Positions 45,184 to 53,436 of a stretch of 64,000 nucleotides of DNA are shown piece by piece (position 1 is the stretch's first letter; every line of letters begins with the position of its first letter). A program made the translations under genes and the position numbers. Source of the DNA: Prorocentrum cordatum. Taxonomy: Eukaryota > Sar > Dinophyceae > Prorocentrales > Prorocentraceae. The notes beneath the pieces were generated by a model, which had not been told where the DNA came from, searched no databases, and saw nothing but the letters and a program-made list of their open reading frames with translations. Location of the stretch: NCBI GenBank assembly GCA_963575745.1, contig CAUYUJ010003914.1, forward strand, positions 506,501 through 570,500, in the 5' to 3' direction.

Positions 45184-46541
45184 ATGGCGATGCTTGCCTT
45201 CTTGCAGTCTGACCCTGTTGTGGGCGCGAAGTGGACTGATATCCAGTTCAAGGGCGCCATTGATTGCCTGGCAGCCAATGGGCTGACGATGCCAGAAGAA
45301 TTGGCCAATCTTCAATTCGGCGATTTGAAGGATGCCGATGGCGCGACGGCGCTGACGAAGGGCGTCCTGCGGCGCGCTCTGGATCGCGCGACGGTGGCGG
45401 CAGCCAAGGCGAGTGCGCCGGGTGCCGCGGGGCCCGCGCCGGCTTCGGCGGGTCGTTTCGGTTCGGTTGCTGCAGAATCCTGGGCTCCCGCCGAAGGGAG
45501 AGCATGTCGACATCGGCGCTGGCCTGGCCCAGATCAGCTTGAGGGACCTTCCGGAGTCCCTGTGGCCGAGGCTGCCGCGCGGCTTCGCCCCGGCGCGCTG
45601 GCGCGTTTCCATCGTTCGCTCAGGTCAGCGAAGACCGATGCGCTGGCCACCGAGGTGCAGCGCGCGAAATCCAGGGGAATCGCGCGCCCGTTCATTTATA
45701 CTGAGCTCGCGAAGTTCCAGCCGCTTTGCGCGCGCGGCGCGGGCGGCTCTCCCGACGATGACGAGCCCGAGTCGAAAGAGGCGGCCGCGTTGGCCAGAGC
45801 GTTCGGACGGGGAACCGCGGCGGAGAGCCAGCCGCTTCTGGCGTGGACGCCATGGCACCAAGCTTACGACGCGTGGAGCGTGGCGGCCGCGGTCACTGAT
45901 CAGATTTCGTACACGAGCGCCATGGCTCACAAACACGTTGTTCTCCAGGCGAGTCGACATTGGCGCCCGTCCGCTGGTCGCCGAAGTGGGCGCGCTTGCC
46001 CAGGTTGCACTGGATGCCCCCCTGCAGGGACGGAAGGCCCAGGTTGCCTTGGTCTACGACCGCCTTGTGCGGAGGACGTGGGCCGAGCGTGCCGCCGCCG
46101 GCGCGGCAGGCTTCCAGGCCGCAGCTCCGCGCCATGCTTCGGCGCGTTATTCTCGGGCGCGCGTCGGCGCGCAGGTGAACGTTGCGGCGCTGTCGCTTGA
46201 CGTCGGGCTGCTCCGCGCGGCGGAAGCGGAATATGATCGGGCTCTTAAGGCCGCGTCGCCGAATCCCTTGTTCGCGTTGCGCCACCGCTGTCGCGCAGGT
46301 TGCCGCGCCGGCCGGCAAGGGTGCAGGGAAAAGCGCCGCGGCAGCGCGCGGGCAGAGTGCGAGCGCCGCGAGCGCCGCGGGCGCCGTGGGAGCCGCGGGG
46401 GGCGCCGCCGTCACTTCCTGGAAGAACGACCGCGATTCCAGAGCCGACGGGTGGCAGTCCCGATCCTATCGCGGGGATTACAACAAGCGCTCCTGGGATT
46501 CGCGAACGGTGTATTCTCCTCAGAAGAAGCCGCGCGCCTGA
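45184..46541 (+). pseudogene. Gag-like ORF1 of recombinase element (two frame changes)
   Basis: Starts at one of two near ATGs (45184, 45190) reading MLAFLQSDPVVGAKWTDIQF. The first frame runs through TELAKFQPLCARGAGG, AWTPWHQAYDAWSVAAAVTD and AHKHVVLQ to about 45955. It shifts to a second frame with LAQVALDAPLQGRKAQVALV and YDRLVRRTWAERA, then near 46250 to a third frame with DSRADGWQSRSYRGDYNKRS and a stop at 46541. The pieces fit a single Gag of about 450 residues. Assignment rests on position and composition; I recognise no zinc knuckle. The two breaks could be real decay or sequencing indels in GC runs. Confidence 0.6.
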
Positions 46542-46644
46542 CGCCCGCCGGAGGCACGCGCAGCCCGCGGCGCGCGGCGATGTGCGGGACGCGCGCCGAT
46601 GAGGACGTGCATCGCGCGCCACGTTGGCATTTGAATAACAACGA

Positions 46645-48993
46645 ATGGGCGCCAACCTCAGCCACCGTCCCGTGGGACCCGCAGGCGCGCGCGCGCGCGC
46701 TGGCAGGAGGGCGCCGCGTTGTTGCCGCGTCGTCCAGGGCTTGGGTGCCAGTCAACACTCGCGGTCCGTTCGCGACGCGAGGGCCGCCCGCCCGCTGGGC
46801 CAGGAGGCGCGCGAACGCCCCCGGCAGGCTCGAGCGCTCGCGCTCGCAAAGCGCAGGATGCGATGGGGCCCAGTATCGCTGCCACATGGGATTATCAGGC
46901 GCTGCGCGTTGTGGCGCGCGACGCTCGCGGGCTCGCGCGCCCGGCAGAATGCTGCCTCGAGTTGCAATGCACGCGGTTGCGCGCTGGCCACTGCCGGCTG
47001 CTGTCACCTGCCGTCGCCTGCGTCTGCTGAGGAAGCGCCTAAGCTCGCCTTTCTTGAAGAGGTCCTCTCCCGTTCTCACTCCTTCGAGGACAAAGAGGCC
47101 TTTGAAAAGGCCGTGGTGGTGCCCGGCGATGTTTTGGCGGCGATCGATTGGATTGCTGCGCGCTCGGAGCGGCAGGTGTGCCGTGAGCGGCGAGCGACTC
47201 TCGAGCGAATTCGGGCCAGGGACGCCGAGCTACGCGCCTCTGGAGCGACGGCGGCCTGGTTCGCGGGCTGCGATGCCCATGTGCGCACAATCGCAGGGTC
47301 GATCAACGGCCCTCTTCTCGTCGAACTGCTCGACGAAATCGGGTACGAGGACGCGGCCTGCGTGGAAGTCTTTCGGCGCGGCGCGCCTCTCGTGGGCCCT
47401 CTCCCGTGCACGGGGAACGGGCGTCCGGAATCTTTCCCTGTACCGCTCAGCCTGCCGGACTTGGCCGCGGGCGCGGAGCGAGGCAACGCCGCGCTGCTCG
47501 GCACGCTCAAGGAGTCTAGCGACTCCGCCGTGATTCTCACCAAAACTATCGCCGAAGCGGAGCTCGGCCGAATGAGCCATCCCGCGCCGCTCAGCGCGGT
47601 CGAGCTCGACGGTGCGGTTTTGTCGCCGCGGTTCGGCGTCCGGCAGTCGAGAGAGGACGGGTCCGAGAAGCTGCGGCTCGTAGATGATATGTCGCGCTCT
47701 CGTATCAACGCGGCGTCGCAGCCGACGGAGCGTCTCGGCCATGAAGCCATCGACGCTCTGTTTGGCACTTGCAAGGCATTTGTGACGCGCGTGGGCGAAG
47801 CGCCCGGGCTCTGGAAGGCGGACATAGACGCCGCGTTCCGGCGCGTGCCGCTGTTGCCGGAACATCGCGCCCTCGCATGGGTCGCGTTCCTCGTGGGCAC
47901 ATGCGTCTACGTGGCTCAGCACTTCGCCGCCCCATTCGGAGCGACTTCCTCCGTTCACAGCTGGGAGCGCATCGGCGCGATGCTGTCAGCGCTGGGCCGC
48001 AGGCTCATTTTCGTCCCCGTCCTCAGATATGTGGACGACTTCTTCTGCCCCGAACGTAAGAAAGGGCTGCGCGACGCAATGCGACAGTTCGCCGAACTGG
48101 TAAGAATCATTCTGGGCCCGAGCGCTGTGGCCGACGGTAAGCTGCTGTTCGGCAATCCGCTCGGGGTCCTGGGCTTGTCTGTGGCGATTGACGAGCGTGG
48201 CCTCGTGTGCTGGCCGCTGCCGGAGAAGCGCGCCCGGTGGCGCGCCGAGATCGCTGCTGCTCTTCAAGAGGGCGCGCTCGAGCGCGGGCGCGCGTCCAAG
48301 TTGGCAGGCCGCTTCTGTTGGGCTGCCTCCCACACCTTCGGGCGGTTCGGGCGCGCGCTGCTCCCGCCGTTGTTTGAGCACGCAAGGGCGCGCCATCCTA
48401 GTATCCCGGCGCACCTGCGAGTCTGCCTGCAATGGTGGCACGAAGCGCTCGCCAGAAATTTCACCACGACGCGGGAGTGGCAGGCGCCAGACACCAGGTC
48501 TGTCCAATTGCTCTCCGACGCGCGGGGGAATCCAGCTAGAGTGGCCGCGGTTCTTTTCATTGACGGGCGCATTGTCTTCACCGATGTCGCCCCGCCTGTG
48601 CCTCTGCTTCGGCTCTTCAGGGAAAGGCGCGACAATCAAATCGGCGGTCTGGAGGTGCTCAGCATCGCGCTGGGCCTGGCCACCTTTGAGCCGCTCCTGT
48701 CGGGCCGATGCGTGAACATCTTTTCGGATAATTCAGGCAGCGAGTGGGCCGTCCGGTCCGGTGCGGCGAAGCAGTTTGACCACAATTGCCTGGTCCACTC
48801 AATCTGGCGCATGGCGCTGGATGCGAATTGCAATCTGCACGTTCAGCGTGTGGCGTCGGTGGACAACATCGCCGACCTGCCGTCGCGCGAGTCATATTCC
48901 CTGCTGTATCGCTTGGGGGCGGAGTGGATTCCTCCGGTGCTGGACGATGCCTGGTTCGATCCGAGCGCGTGGCTTCCTCATCGCCGGCCATGA
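46645..48993 (+). CDS. Reverse transcriptase-RNase H of recombinase element
   Basis: Open for 782 codons. The first 130 or so residues are Arg/Ala-rich and may not be translated; the conserved part begins near APKLAFLEEVLSRSHSFEDK (about 47025). RT: RLVDDMSRSRINAASQPTER, motif A WKADIDAAFRRVPL (D393, D395), motif B AAPFGATSSVHSWERIGA, motif C RYVDDFF (D464, D465). RNase H follows with LLSDARGN, NQIGGLEVLSIALG, NIFSDNSGSEWAV (D695) and VASVDNIADLPSRESY, giving all four acidic positions. This RT-RNase H order, with a direct link to a downstream recombinase, is the DIRS pattern. The frame is intact. Confidence 0.85.
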   Translation: MGANLSHRPVGPAGARARAGRRAPRCCRVVQGLGASQHSRSVRDARAARPLGQEARERPRQARALALAKRRMRWGPVSLPHGIIRRCALWRATLAGSRARQNAASSCNARGCALATAGCCHLPSPASAEEAPKLAFLEEVLSRSHSFEDKEAFEKAVVVPGDVLAAIDWIAARSERQVCRERRATLERIRARDAELRASGATAAWFAGCDAHVRTIAGSINGPLLVELLDEIGYEDAACVEVFRRGAPLVGPLPCTGNGRPESFPVPLSLPDLAAGAERGNAALLGTLKESSDSAVILTKTIAEAELGRMSHPAPLSAVELDGAVLSPRFGVRQSREDGSEKLRLVDDMSRSRINAASQPTERLGHEAIDALFGTCKAFVTRVGEAPGLWKADIDAAFRRVPLLPEHRALAWVAFLVGTCVYVAQHFAAPFGATSSVHSWERIGAMLSALGRRLIFVPVLRYVDDFFCPERKKGLRDAMRQFAELVRIILGPSAVADGKLLFGNPLGVLGLSVAIDERGLVCWPLPEKRARWRAEIAAALQEGALERGRASKLAGRFCWAASHTFGRFGRALLPPLFEHARARHPSIPAHLRVCLQWWHEALARNFTTTREWQAPDTRSVQLLSDARGNPARVAAVLFIDGRIVFTDVAPPVPLLRLFRERRDNQIGGLEVLSIALGLATFEPLLSGRCVNIFSDNSGSEWAVRSGAAKQFDHNCLVHSIWRMALDANCNLHVQRVASVDNIADLPSRESYSLLYRLGAEWIPPVLDDAWFDPSAWLPHRRP

Positions 48994-49020
48994 CCGGCTC
49001 GGGCGCTGGGCGTGCGTGCA

Positions 49021-50805
49021 ATGGATCTGGCCTTCACTCATCGGTCAGGGTGCGCCCGCCAGGTCGGGCAGGGGTTGGCGTCCTCCCTCGCGCACGTCGC
49101 GGTCGCGCTTCGCCTGTGGGCGCGCGAGGGCATCTCTGGTTTGTCGGCGCACCTGGAGAATGTCATCGGTGTTCGCGCGATGGCGCTGGCTGGATTGCTC
49201 GCTCAGCTTCGCGCGGTTTGCCCTGAGGCACGCCCTCTTCCTGTGTTCGCCGCTGCCGAGCTGCTTGCCGATAACGGCGCCGACGCCGTGAGCGATTTGG
49301 TTGGCGTCACCCTGGCAGACTTCAGGGGCGCCGCGGCATTATCTTGCGACGCCCGCGAGGTGGTCCGCGCGGCTATCGCGGCAGCCCAGCGCGGCGGCGC
49401 GCCAGCCGCGCTGGGCAGGGGCAGCGCGGGCGCTTCTCCTGCGCCCGCCCCGTCGCCCGGGATTGCCCCCAGGTCTGCTTGCGCGTTCCGCGTTCGTCGC
49501 GGGCCCCCCCCTTGTCGGCCGTCGCAGGACCGACATCGCGACGCGGTCGCCCTCGAGCGAATCCGTCTCGTCATCCTCCACGGTGCGCGCGCGAAATTGC
49601 GGCATGTCGCTCGCAGCGCTAAACGCGGGCGCCAGGACAGCGGCAGGGCGCATGCAGCTCCCCCGGAGGACCCCGTGTCCGCGGTCCGGTGGGCGCTCTC
49701 AGTCGCTGGGCGCGAGGGTCGGCGTGACATGCGCGGGCCGCGGGCCGAAGCTGCTCGGGCCAGAGCCCTCATCACCTCCTCGGCGGCCGGTAAAGCGTGG
49801 GCGCGCAGGGCCCGGGTGAGCGCTCTCCTGGGCGCATGCCCGCGCTCATTGCCCGCGCTCAGCAGCGGGTTCGAGTGCTGGGTTACATTCGCAAGGGGCG
49901 TCTTAAAGCGACGGGGGAAGGAACTGCCGCCCACCCTGGAGGGGCTGCTTCTGTGGTCCACGACCTTCAGGTGCGCCGGGACCTTCAGCAATTATGTGAC
50001 TTACGTGAAGAAGGCGTGCCTCGTGGCATGCCGGCGCGCGCCCGCCTCTCATCTTCCGGCAACGCGCGCGTCCGCCCGCGGCGGCAGTTGGCGCGCAAGG
50101 CCCGTGGAAGTCTTCAGGCACCCGGCGGTTCGCGCCGCTAAGAACGCCATCGAGAAGCGTTCGGGCTGGCAGGCGAAGGCGCGCATGGCCCTTCAGGGCC
50201 GCGACGTCGCCCGTCTGGTGTCGCACCTGCGCGTCAGTGACGAGGGTCGCCGTTTCGCCATGTTGTGCCTGGCGGCCTACGCATTCCTCCTTCGGCTACC
50301 CTCGGAGGCCCTGCCCGCGGTGCGGGTTGAAGATGGCGCGGCCGCAGCTGGCGTGGCCTCCGCGTTCGTCGTCGGCGATCAAAAGATCGAGCTGCACCTC
50401 TCCAGGAGAAAGAACCGCGAGAGCCGCTCGGTGATGGCACGGCAGTGCTGGTGCGACGAGTGCGCGGTCACCTGTCCCGTACACGTTCTTGGGGCCTGGC
50501 TAGTTGGCGAGCCAGCTCATCAGCCCATCTGGGCTGCGTGGTCCCCAGGCGCGGCACGTGCTCGGCTGCGCCGCGCGCTGGGCGAAATGGGGCGCCACGA
50601 CGCGGAATCATTCGGCACTCACGCGTTCAGGCGCGGGCACGCGCAGGACATCGCTGCCAGGGGCGGACCGGTCACCGACCTTCTTCGCGCGGGCGGCTGG
50701 CATCAGCCCGCGTGGATGAAATACCTTAACGTTTCCCGGCTCGAGCGGCAGTCGGTCGCGGAAGCCCATTTGGCAGAGTCGTCCAGCGACGATGGCGATG
50801 GCTGA
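49021..50805 (+). CDS. Tyrosine recombinase of retrotransposon
   Basis: Starts at the ATG at 49021 (28 nt after the RT stop) and gives 594 residues. The N-terminal half is low-complexity with Ala and Arg. A SAM-like core-binding segment lies near 49970-50020 (CAGTFSNYVTYVKKAC). The catalytic domain has Arg in YAFLLRLPSEAL (codon 50293), a basic strand LHLSRRKNRESR, His and Arg in HAFRR (codons 50620 and 50629), Trp in GGWHQ (50698) and the nucleophile Tyr in WMKYLNVS (50722). R-H-R-W-Y is the complete set for the family. The enzyme would join a circular DNA intermediate to the target without making a target duplication, which agrees with the empty site seen here. A C-terminal acidic SSSDDGDG tail ends the protein. 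Confidence 0.9.
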   Translation: MDLAFTHRSGCARQVGQGLASSLAHVAVALRLWAREGISGLSAHLENVIGVRAMALAGLLAQLRAVCPEARPLPVFAAAELLADNGADAVSDLVGVTLADFRGAAALSCDAREVVRAAIAAAQRGGAPAALGRGSAGASPAPAPSPGIAPRSACAFRVRRGPPPCRPSQDRHRDAVALERIRLVILHGARAKLRHVARSAKRGRQDSGRAHAAPPEDPVSAVRWALSVAGREGRRDMRGPRAEAARARALITSSAAGKAWARRARVSALLGACPRSLPALSSGFECWVTFARGVLKRRGKELPPTLEGLLLWSTTFRCAGTFSNYVTYVKKACLVACRRAPASHLPATRASARGGSWRARPVEVFRHPAVRAAKNAIEKRSGWQAKARMALQGRDVARLVSHLRVSDEGRRFAMLCLAAYAFLLRLPSEALPAVRVEDGAAAAGVASAFVVGDQKIELHLSRRKNRESRSVMARQCWCDECAVTCPVHVLGAWLVGEPAHQPIWAAWSPGAARARLRRALGEMGRHDAESFGTHAFRRGHAQDIAARGGPVTDLLRAGGWHQPAWMKYLNVSRLERQSVAEAHLAESSSDDGDG

Positions 50806-50920
50806 GCACCCCGCGCAGTCTGGTGGTCGTGTCTGCACGGCACACACGTGGGCGCACCCCCGGCACGCGGGGGCAGTGGGTGGCAGCGCCGGGCGTGGCC
50901 CGCGGGAGCGCCGTTGCAGT

Positions 50921-51087
50921 GGGTGGTGCTCCCCCACGGGCCCGACCGGCGTCTGCCCGCTTGGCCTCGGAGAGGCCGCGCGCTGCGGGGCAGATGGGTC
51001 GGGTCCGCACCCTCCGCTCCTGGGGGAGGCTTCCTCCTCCCCCCCCCCCAGGGCCGTGCGAGGCGAGTGCAAGCGCCAGGATTTGTG
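50921..51087 (+). repeat. Split direct repeat B1
   Basis: From gggtggtgctccccc to gccaggatttgtg, 115 bp after the recombinase stop. Directly abuts A2. The B1/A2 junction ttgtg|gggtcgg is what a circular intermediate would contain. Confidence 0.85.
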
Positions 51088-51452
51088 GGGTCGGAATAAC
51101 GAAGTTATTGCTTGGCACAAATCCGCCCGCGCTGTGAACGACCCCGCGGCTGGCCGCGGGGGCGCCCTCGCTCGGCTGGTCGGCCGCGCGCTGGTCGACC
51201 CTCTTCCGCCTCCCGCTCGCGTCGTGTGGTGCAGTGCCGTGCCGTGCTTCCTCCGCCTGGCACTGGGGCGGGATATAAATACCGTGCCGTGTGTCGGGTT
51301 TCGGCCCTCCGCCCTCTGGGGGCTTCGCTCGGCCCATAGTGGCTTCCTTGCGGCCCATAGTGGCTTCGTTGCGGCCCATAGCGGCCTGCTGCGTTCACGT
51401 GCCCAATGGGGCCCTCTCTTCTGGTCCATAGTGACCACGAGCTGTCGTTGGC
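51088..51452 (+). repeat. Split direct repeat A2
   Basis: 365 bp, identical to A1 as far as I can read. Confidence 0.9.
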
Positions 51453-51484
51453 CCGCCCTACCCGCCCTGGGGGTGTGGGGGGGG

Positions 51485-51650
51485 GGGTGGTGCTCCCCCA
51501 CGGGCCCGACCGGCGTCTGCCCGCTTGGCCTCGGAGAGGCCGCGCGCTGCGGGGCAGATGGGTCGGGTCCGCACCCTCCGCTCCTGGGGGAGGCTTCCTC
51601 CTCCCCCCCCCCAGGGCCGTGCGAGGCGAGTGCAAGCGCCAGGATTTGTG
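51485..51650 (+). repeat. Split direct repeat B2 (right end of element)
   Basis: Same as B1 apart from the length of one C run. Ends ggatttgtg before the resumed palindrome arm. Confidence 0.85.
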
Positions 51651-52108
51651 AGGGGCTTCCGAGGGGGGGCGCTAATTAAACCCCCCCTCTTGTTTGATCG
51701 ACTCCCTCCAAGATGGCCCCAAAAGCGCCCCGAAGGCTCCCCGGAGCGCCTCAAGAGGGTCCCAAGAGGCGCCCAAGATGCCCCAAGGCGCCCAAAAAGC
51801 CCTCCAAGAGGCCCTCAAAAGACCCCCAAGAAGCTCCTTCCCCTCCTCCTCCTCCTCCTCCGATTCTTCCTCCTTCTCCGTCCTCCTCCTCCTCCTCCTC
51901 CTCCTCCTCTTCCCCCTCCTCCTCCTCCTCCTCCTCCGACGACGACGACGACGACGACGACTCCTCTTCCATCCTCCCCCTCTCGGGGTCTGTGACAGCT
52001 TCCCCCGCCCTTTGTTATTCTGCATGCTCCCCGACTTCCCTGATCACCTTAACTCCCCTGAGCATCGTTTCTGGATGGGCTGGTGGGGATACGCGAAGCG
52101 TCAACAAT
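51651..52108 (-). repeat. Right arm of palindrome, outer part
   Basis: Resumes at aggggcttccg straight after the element and mirrors 43244-43691. It includes a (CTC)n/(GAC)n tract of different length from the left arm's. Ends at gcgtcaacaat. Confidence 0.9.
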
Positions 52109-52299
52109 CTATTCGGCAATTCGGATTGATTCTTTTCCACTCTCTTGTGGTAGTGCTGGTTGCGCGATTGCGGTTGCGACACCCCCCTCGCGACTGAGTC
52201 CCAGGATACCAGAAGCCCGTCCTCGCCAGCAGGGGAGGCCAGGGTTCTGGTACCCTGCCCCCCCAGGGCACCAGAAACCCGGACTCGCCTTGTTGTTGT

Positions 52300-53121
52300 G
52301 GCTGTTGTTATTGTTGCTGACGATGATGAAGGTGATTGTGATGGTGATGAATGATGCGGTGGTGAAGATGCTGGTGGTGGTGGTGGTGATGATGCTGCTG
52401 CTGATGATGGTGCTCATGATGATGATGGTGCTGATGGTGATTATGATGTTGCTGATGATGATGACGACGATGATGCTGATGAACATGATGATTATGAGTA
52501 TGAACATGATGATGATGGTTGTGGTGGTGGTGATTGTGATGGTGATGATGATGATGGTGGTGGTGGTGATGATGATTTTGATGATGGTGATGGTGACTGT
52601 GATCATGATGATGATGGTGATGATGATGCTGCTGCTGATGATAATGATGATGCTGATGATGCTGATTATGATGATGATGCTGATGCTGATGCTGATGATG
52701 ACGATGAGGATGAGGATGAGGATGAGGATGATGATGATGATGATGATGATGATAATAATAATAGTAATCGTCATAATAGTAATAATAATACTAATACTAT
52801 TAATAATAATAATATTAATAATATTAATAATATTATCAATAATAATAATAAATTATAATAGTAATAATCATAATACAAATGATAGTAGTAGTAGTAGTAA
52901 TATTAATAAAAAATAATATTAATACTAATACTAATACTAATAATAATGATAATATTAATAATAACAATAATAATAATACTATCAATATTAATATCAATAA
53001 TAATACTGCTAATACTGATCATAATAATAATAAGAATAATATTAATAATAATAATAATAACAATAATAATAATCATAATAATAATATTGATAATACTAAT
53101 AATAATAATATTATTATTATT

Positions 53122-53174
<53 letters not shown>

Positions 53175-53320
53175 CGCCAACGATGACGATGACGATGACG
53201 ATGACGACGGTGACGACGAACGACCACGAGGATGATGAGGAAGAGGAGGAAGAGGAGGAGGAGGAGGAGAAGGAGGAAGAGGAAGAGAAGGAGGAAATGA
53301 AGGAGGAGTAGGATGAGGAT
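52300..53320. repeat. GAT, (AAT)n and GAG microsatellites
   Basis: Degenerate GAT/GGT tract to about 52750, then AAT/ATT triplets to about 53170 (a sharply AT-rich island), short GAC, then GAG to about 53310. Low-complexity Asn or Ile frames are artefacts. The block ends 40 bp before the first protease exon. Confidence 0.9.
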
Positions 53321-53358
53321 GCGCTGATGGCTTCGGGTCCCTCGATTCCTCCCCCCAG

Positions 53359-53436
53359 GCTACGCCGAGGCGCCAGCGCGCTACGGCTACGGCCGGCAGA
53401 AGAACAAGAAGGGCCTCATGGGCCTGAGCAACCTCG
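53359..53436 (+). CDS. USP exon a
   Basis: The acceptor ccccccag|g at 53351-53358 follows a pyrimidine run. It encodes YAEAPARYGYGRQKNKKG and LMGLSNL plus the first base of Gly. The donor would be ga at 53437, since only that cut joins in frame to the next exon after AG. Confidence 0.75.

Larger units (their letters stand above)
44725..51650 (+). mobile_element. Tyrosine-recombinase retrotransposon (DIRS order, Ngaro/PAT-like split direct repeats)
   Basis: 6926 bp with the arrangement A1 (44725-45089), body, B1 (50921-51087), A2 (51088-51452), 32-bp spacer, B2 (51485-51650). A1 and A2 are identical over 365 bp as read; B1 and B2 differ only in a C run. The body encodes Gag (two frame breaks), RT plus RNase H, and a tyrosine recombinase; no integrase or methyltransferase is seen. 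Split direct repeats and a recombinase in place of an integrase are the marks of Ngaro, PAT and VIPER-type elements. The empty site, read from the other palindrome arm, is gaggcgatttt|aggggcttccg, so insertion made no duplication. Identical repeats point to a young copy. Confidence 0.9.

Noticed and set aside
45413-47533. 706-codon frame as a single protein
   Set aside because: Only a middle part (about 45955-46250) looks like Gag; the rest overlaps the better supported Gag and RT frames in another phase.
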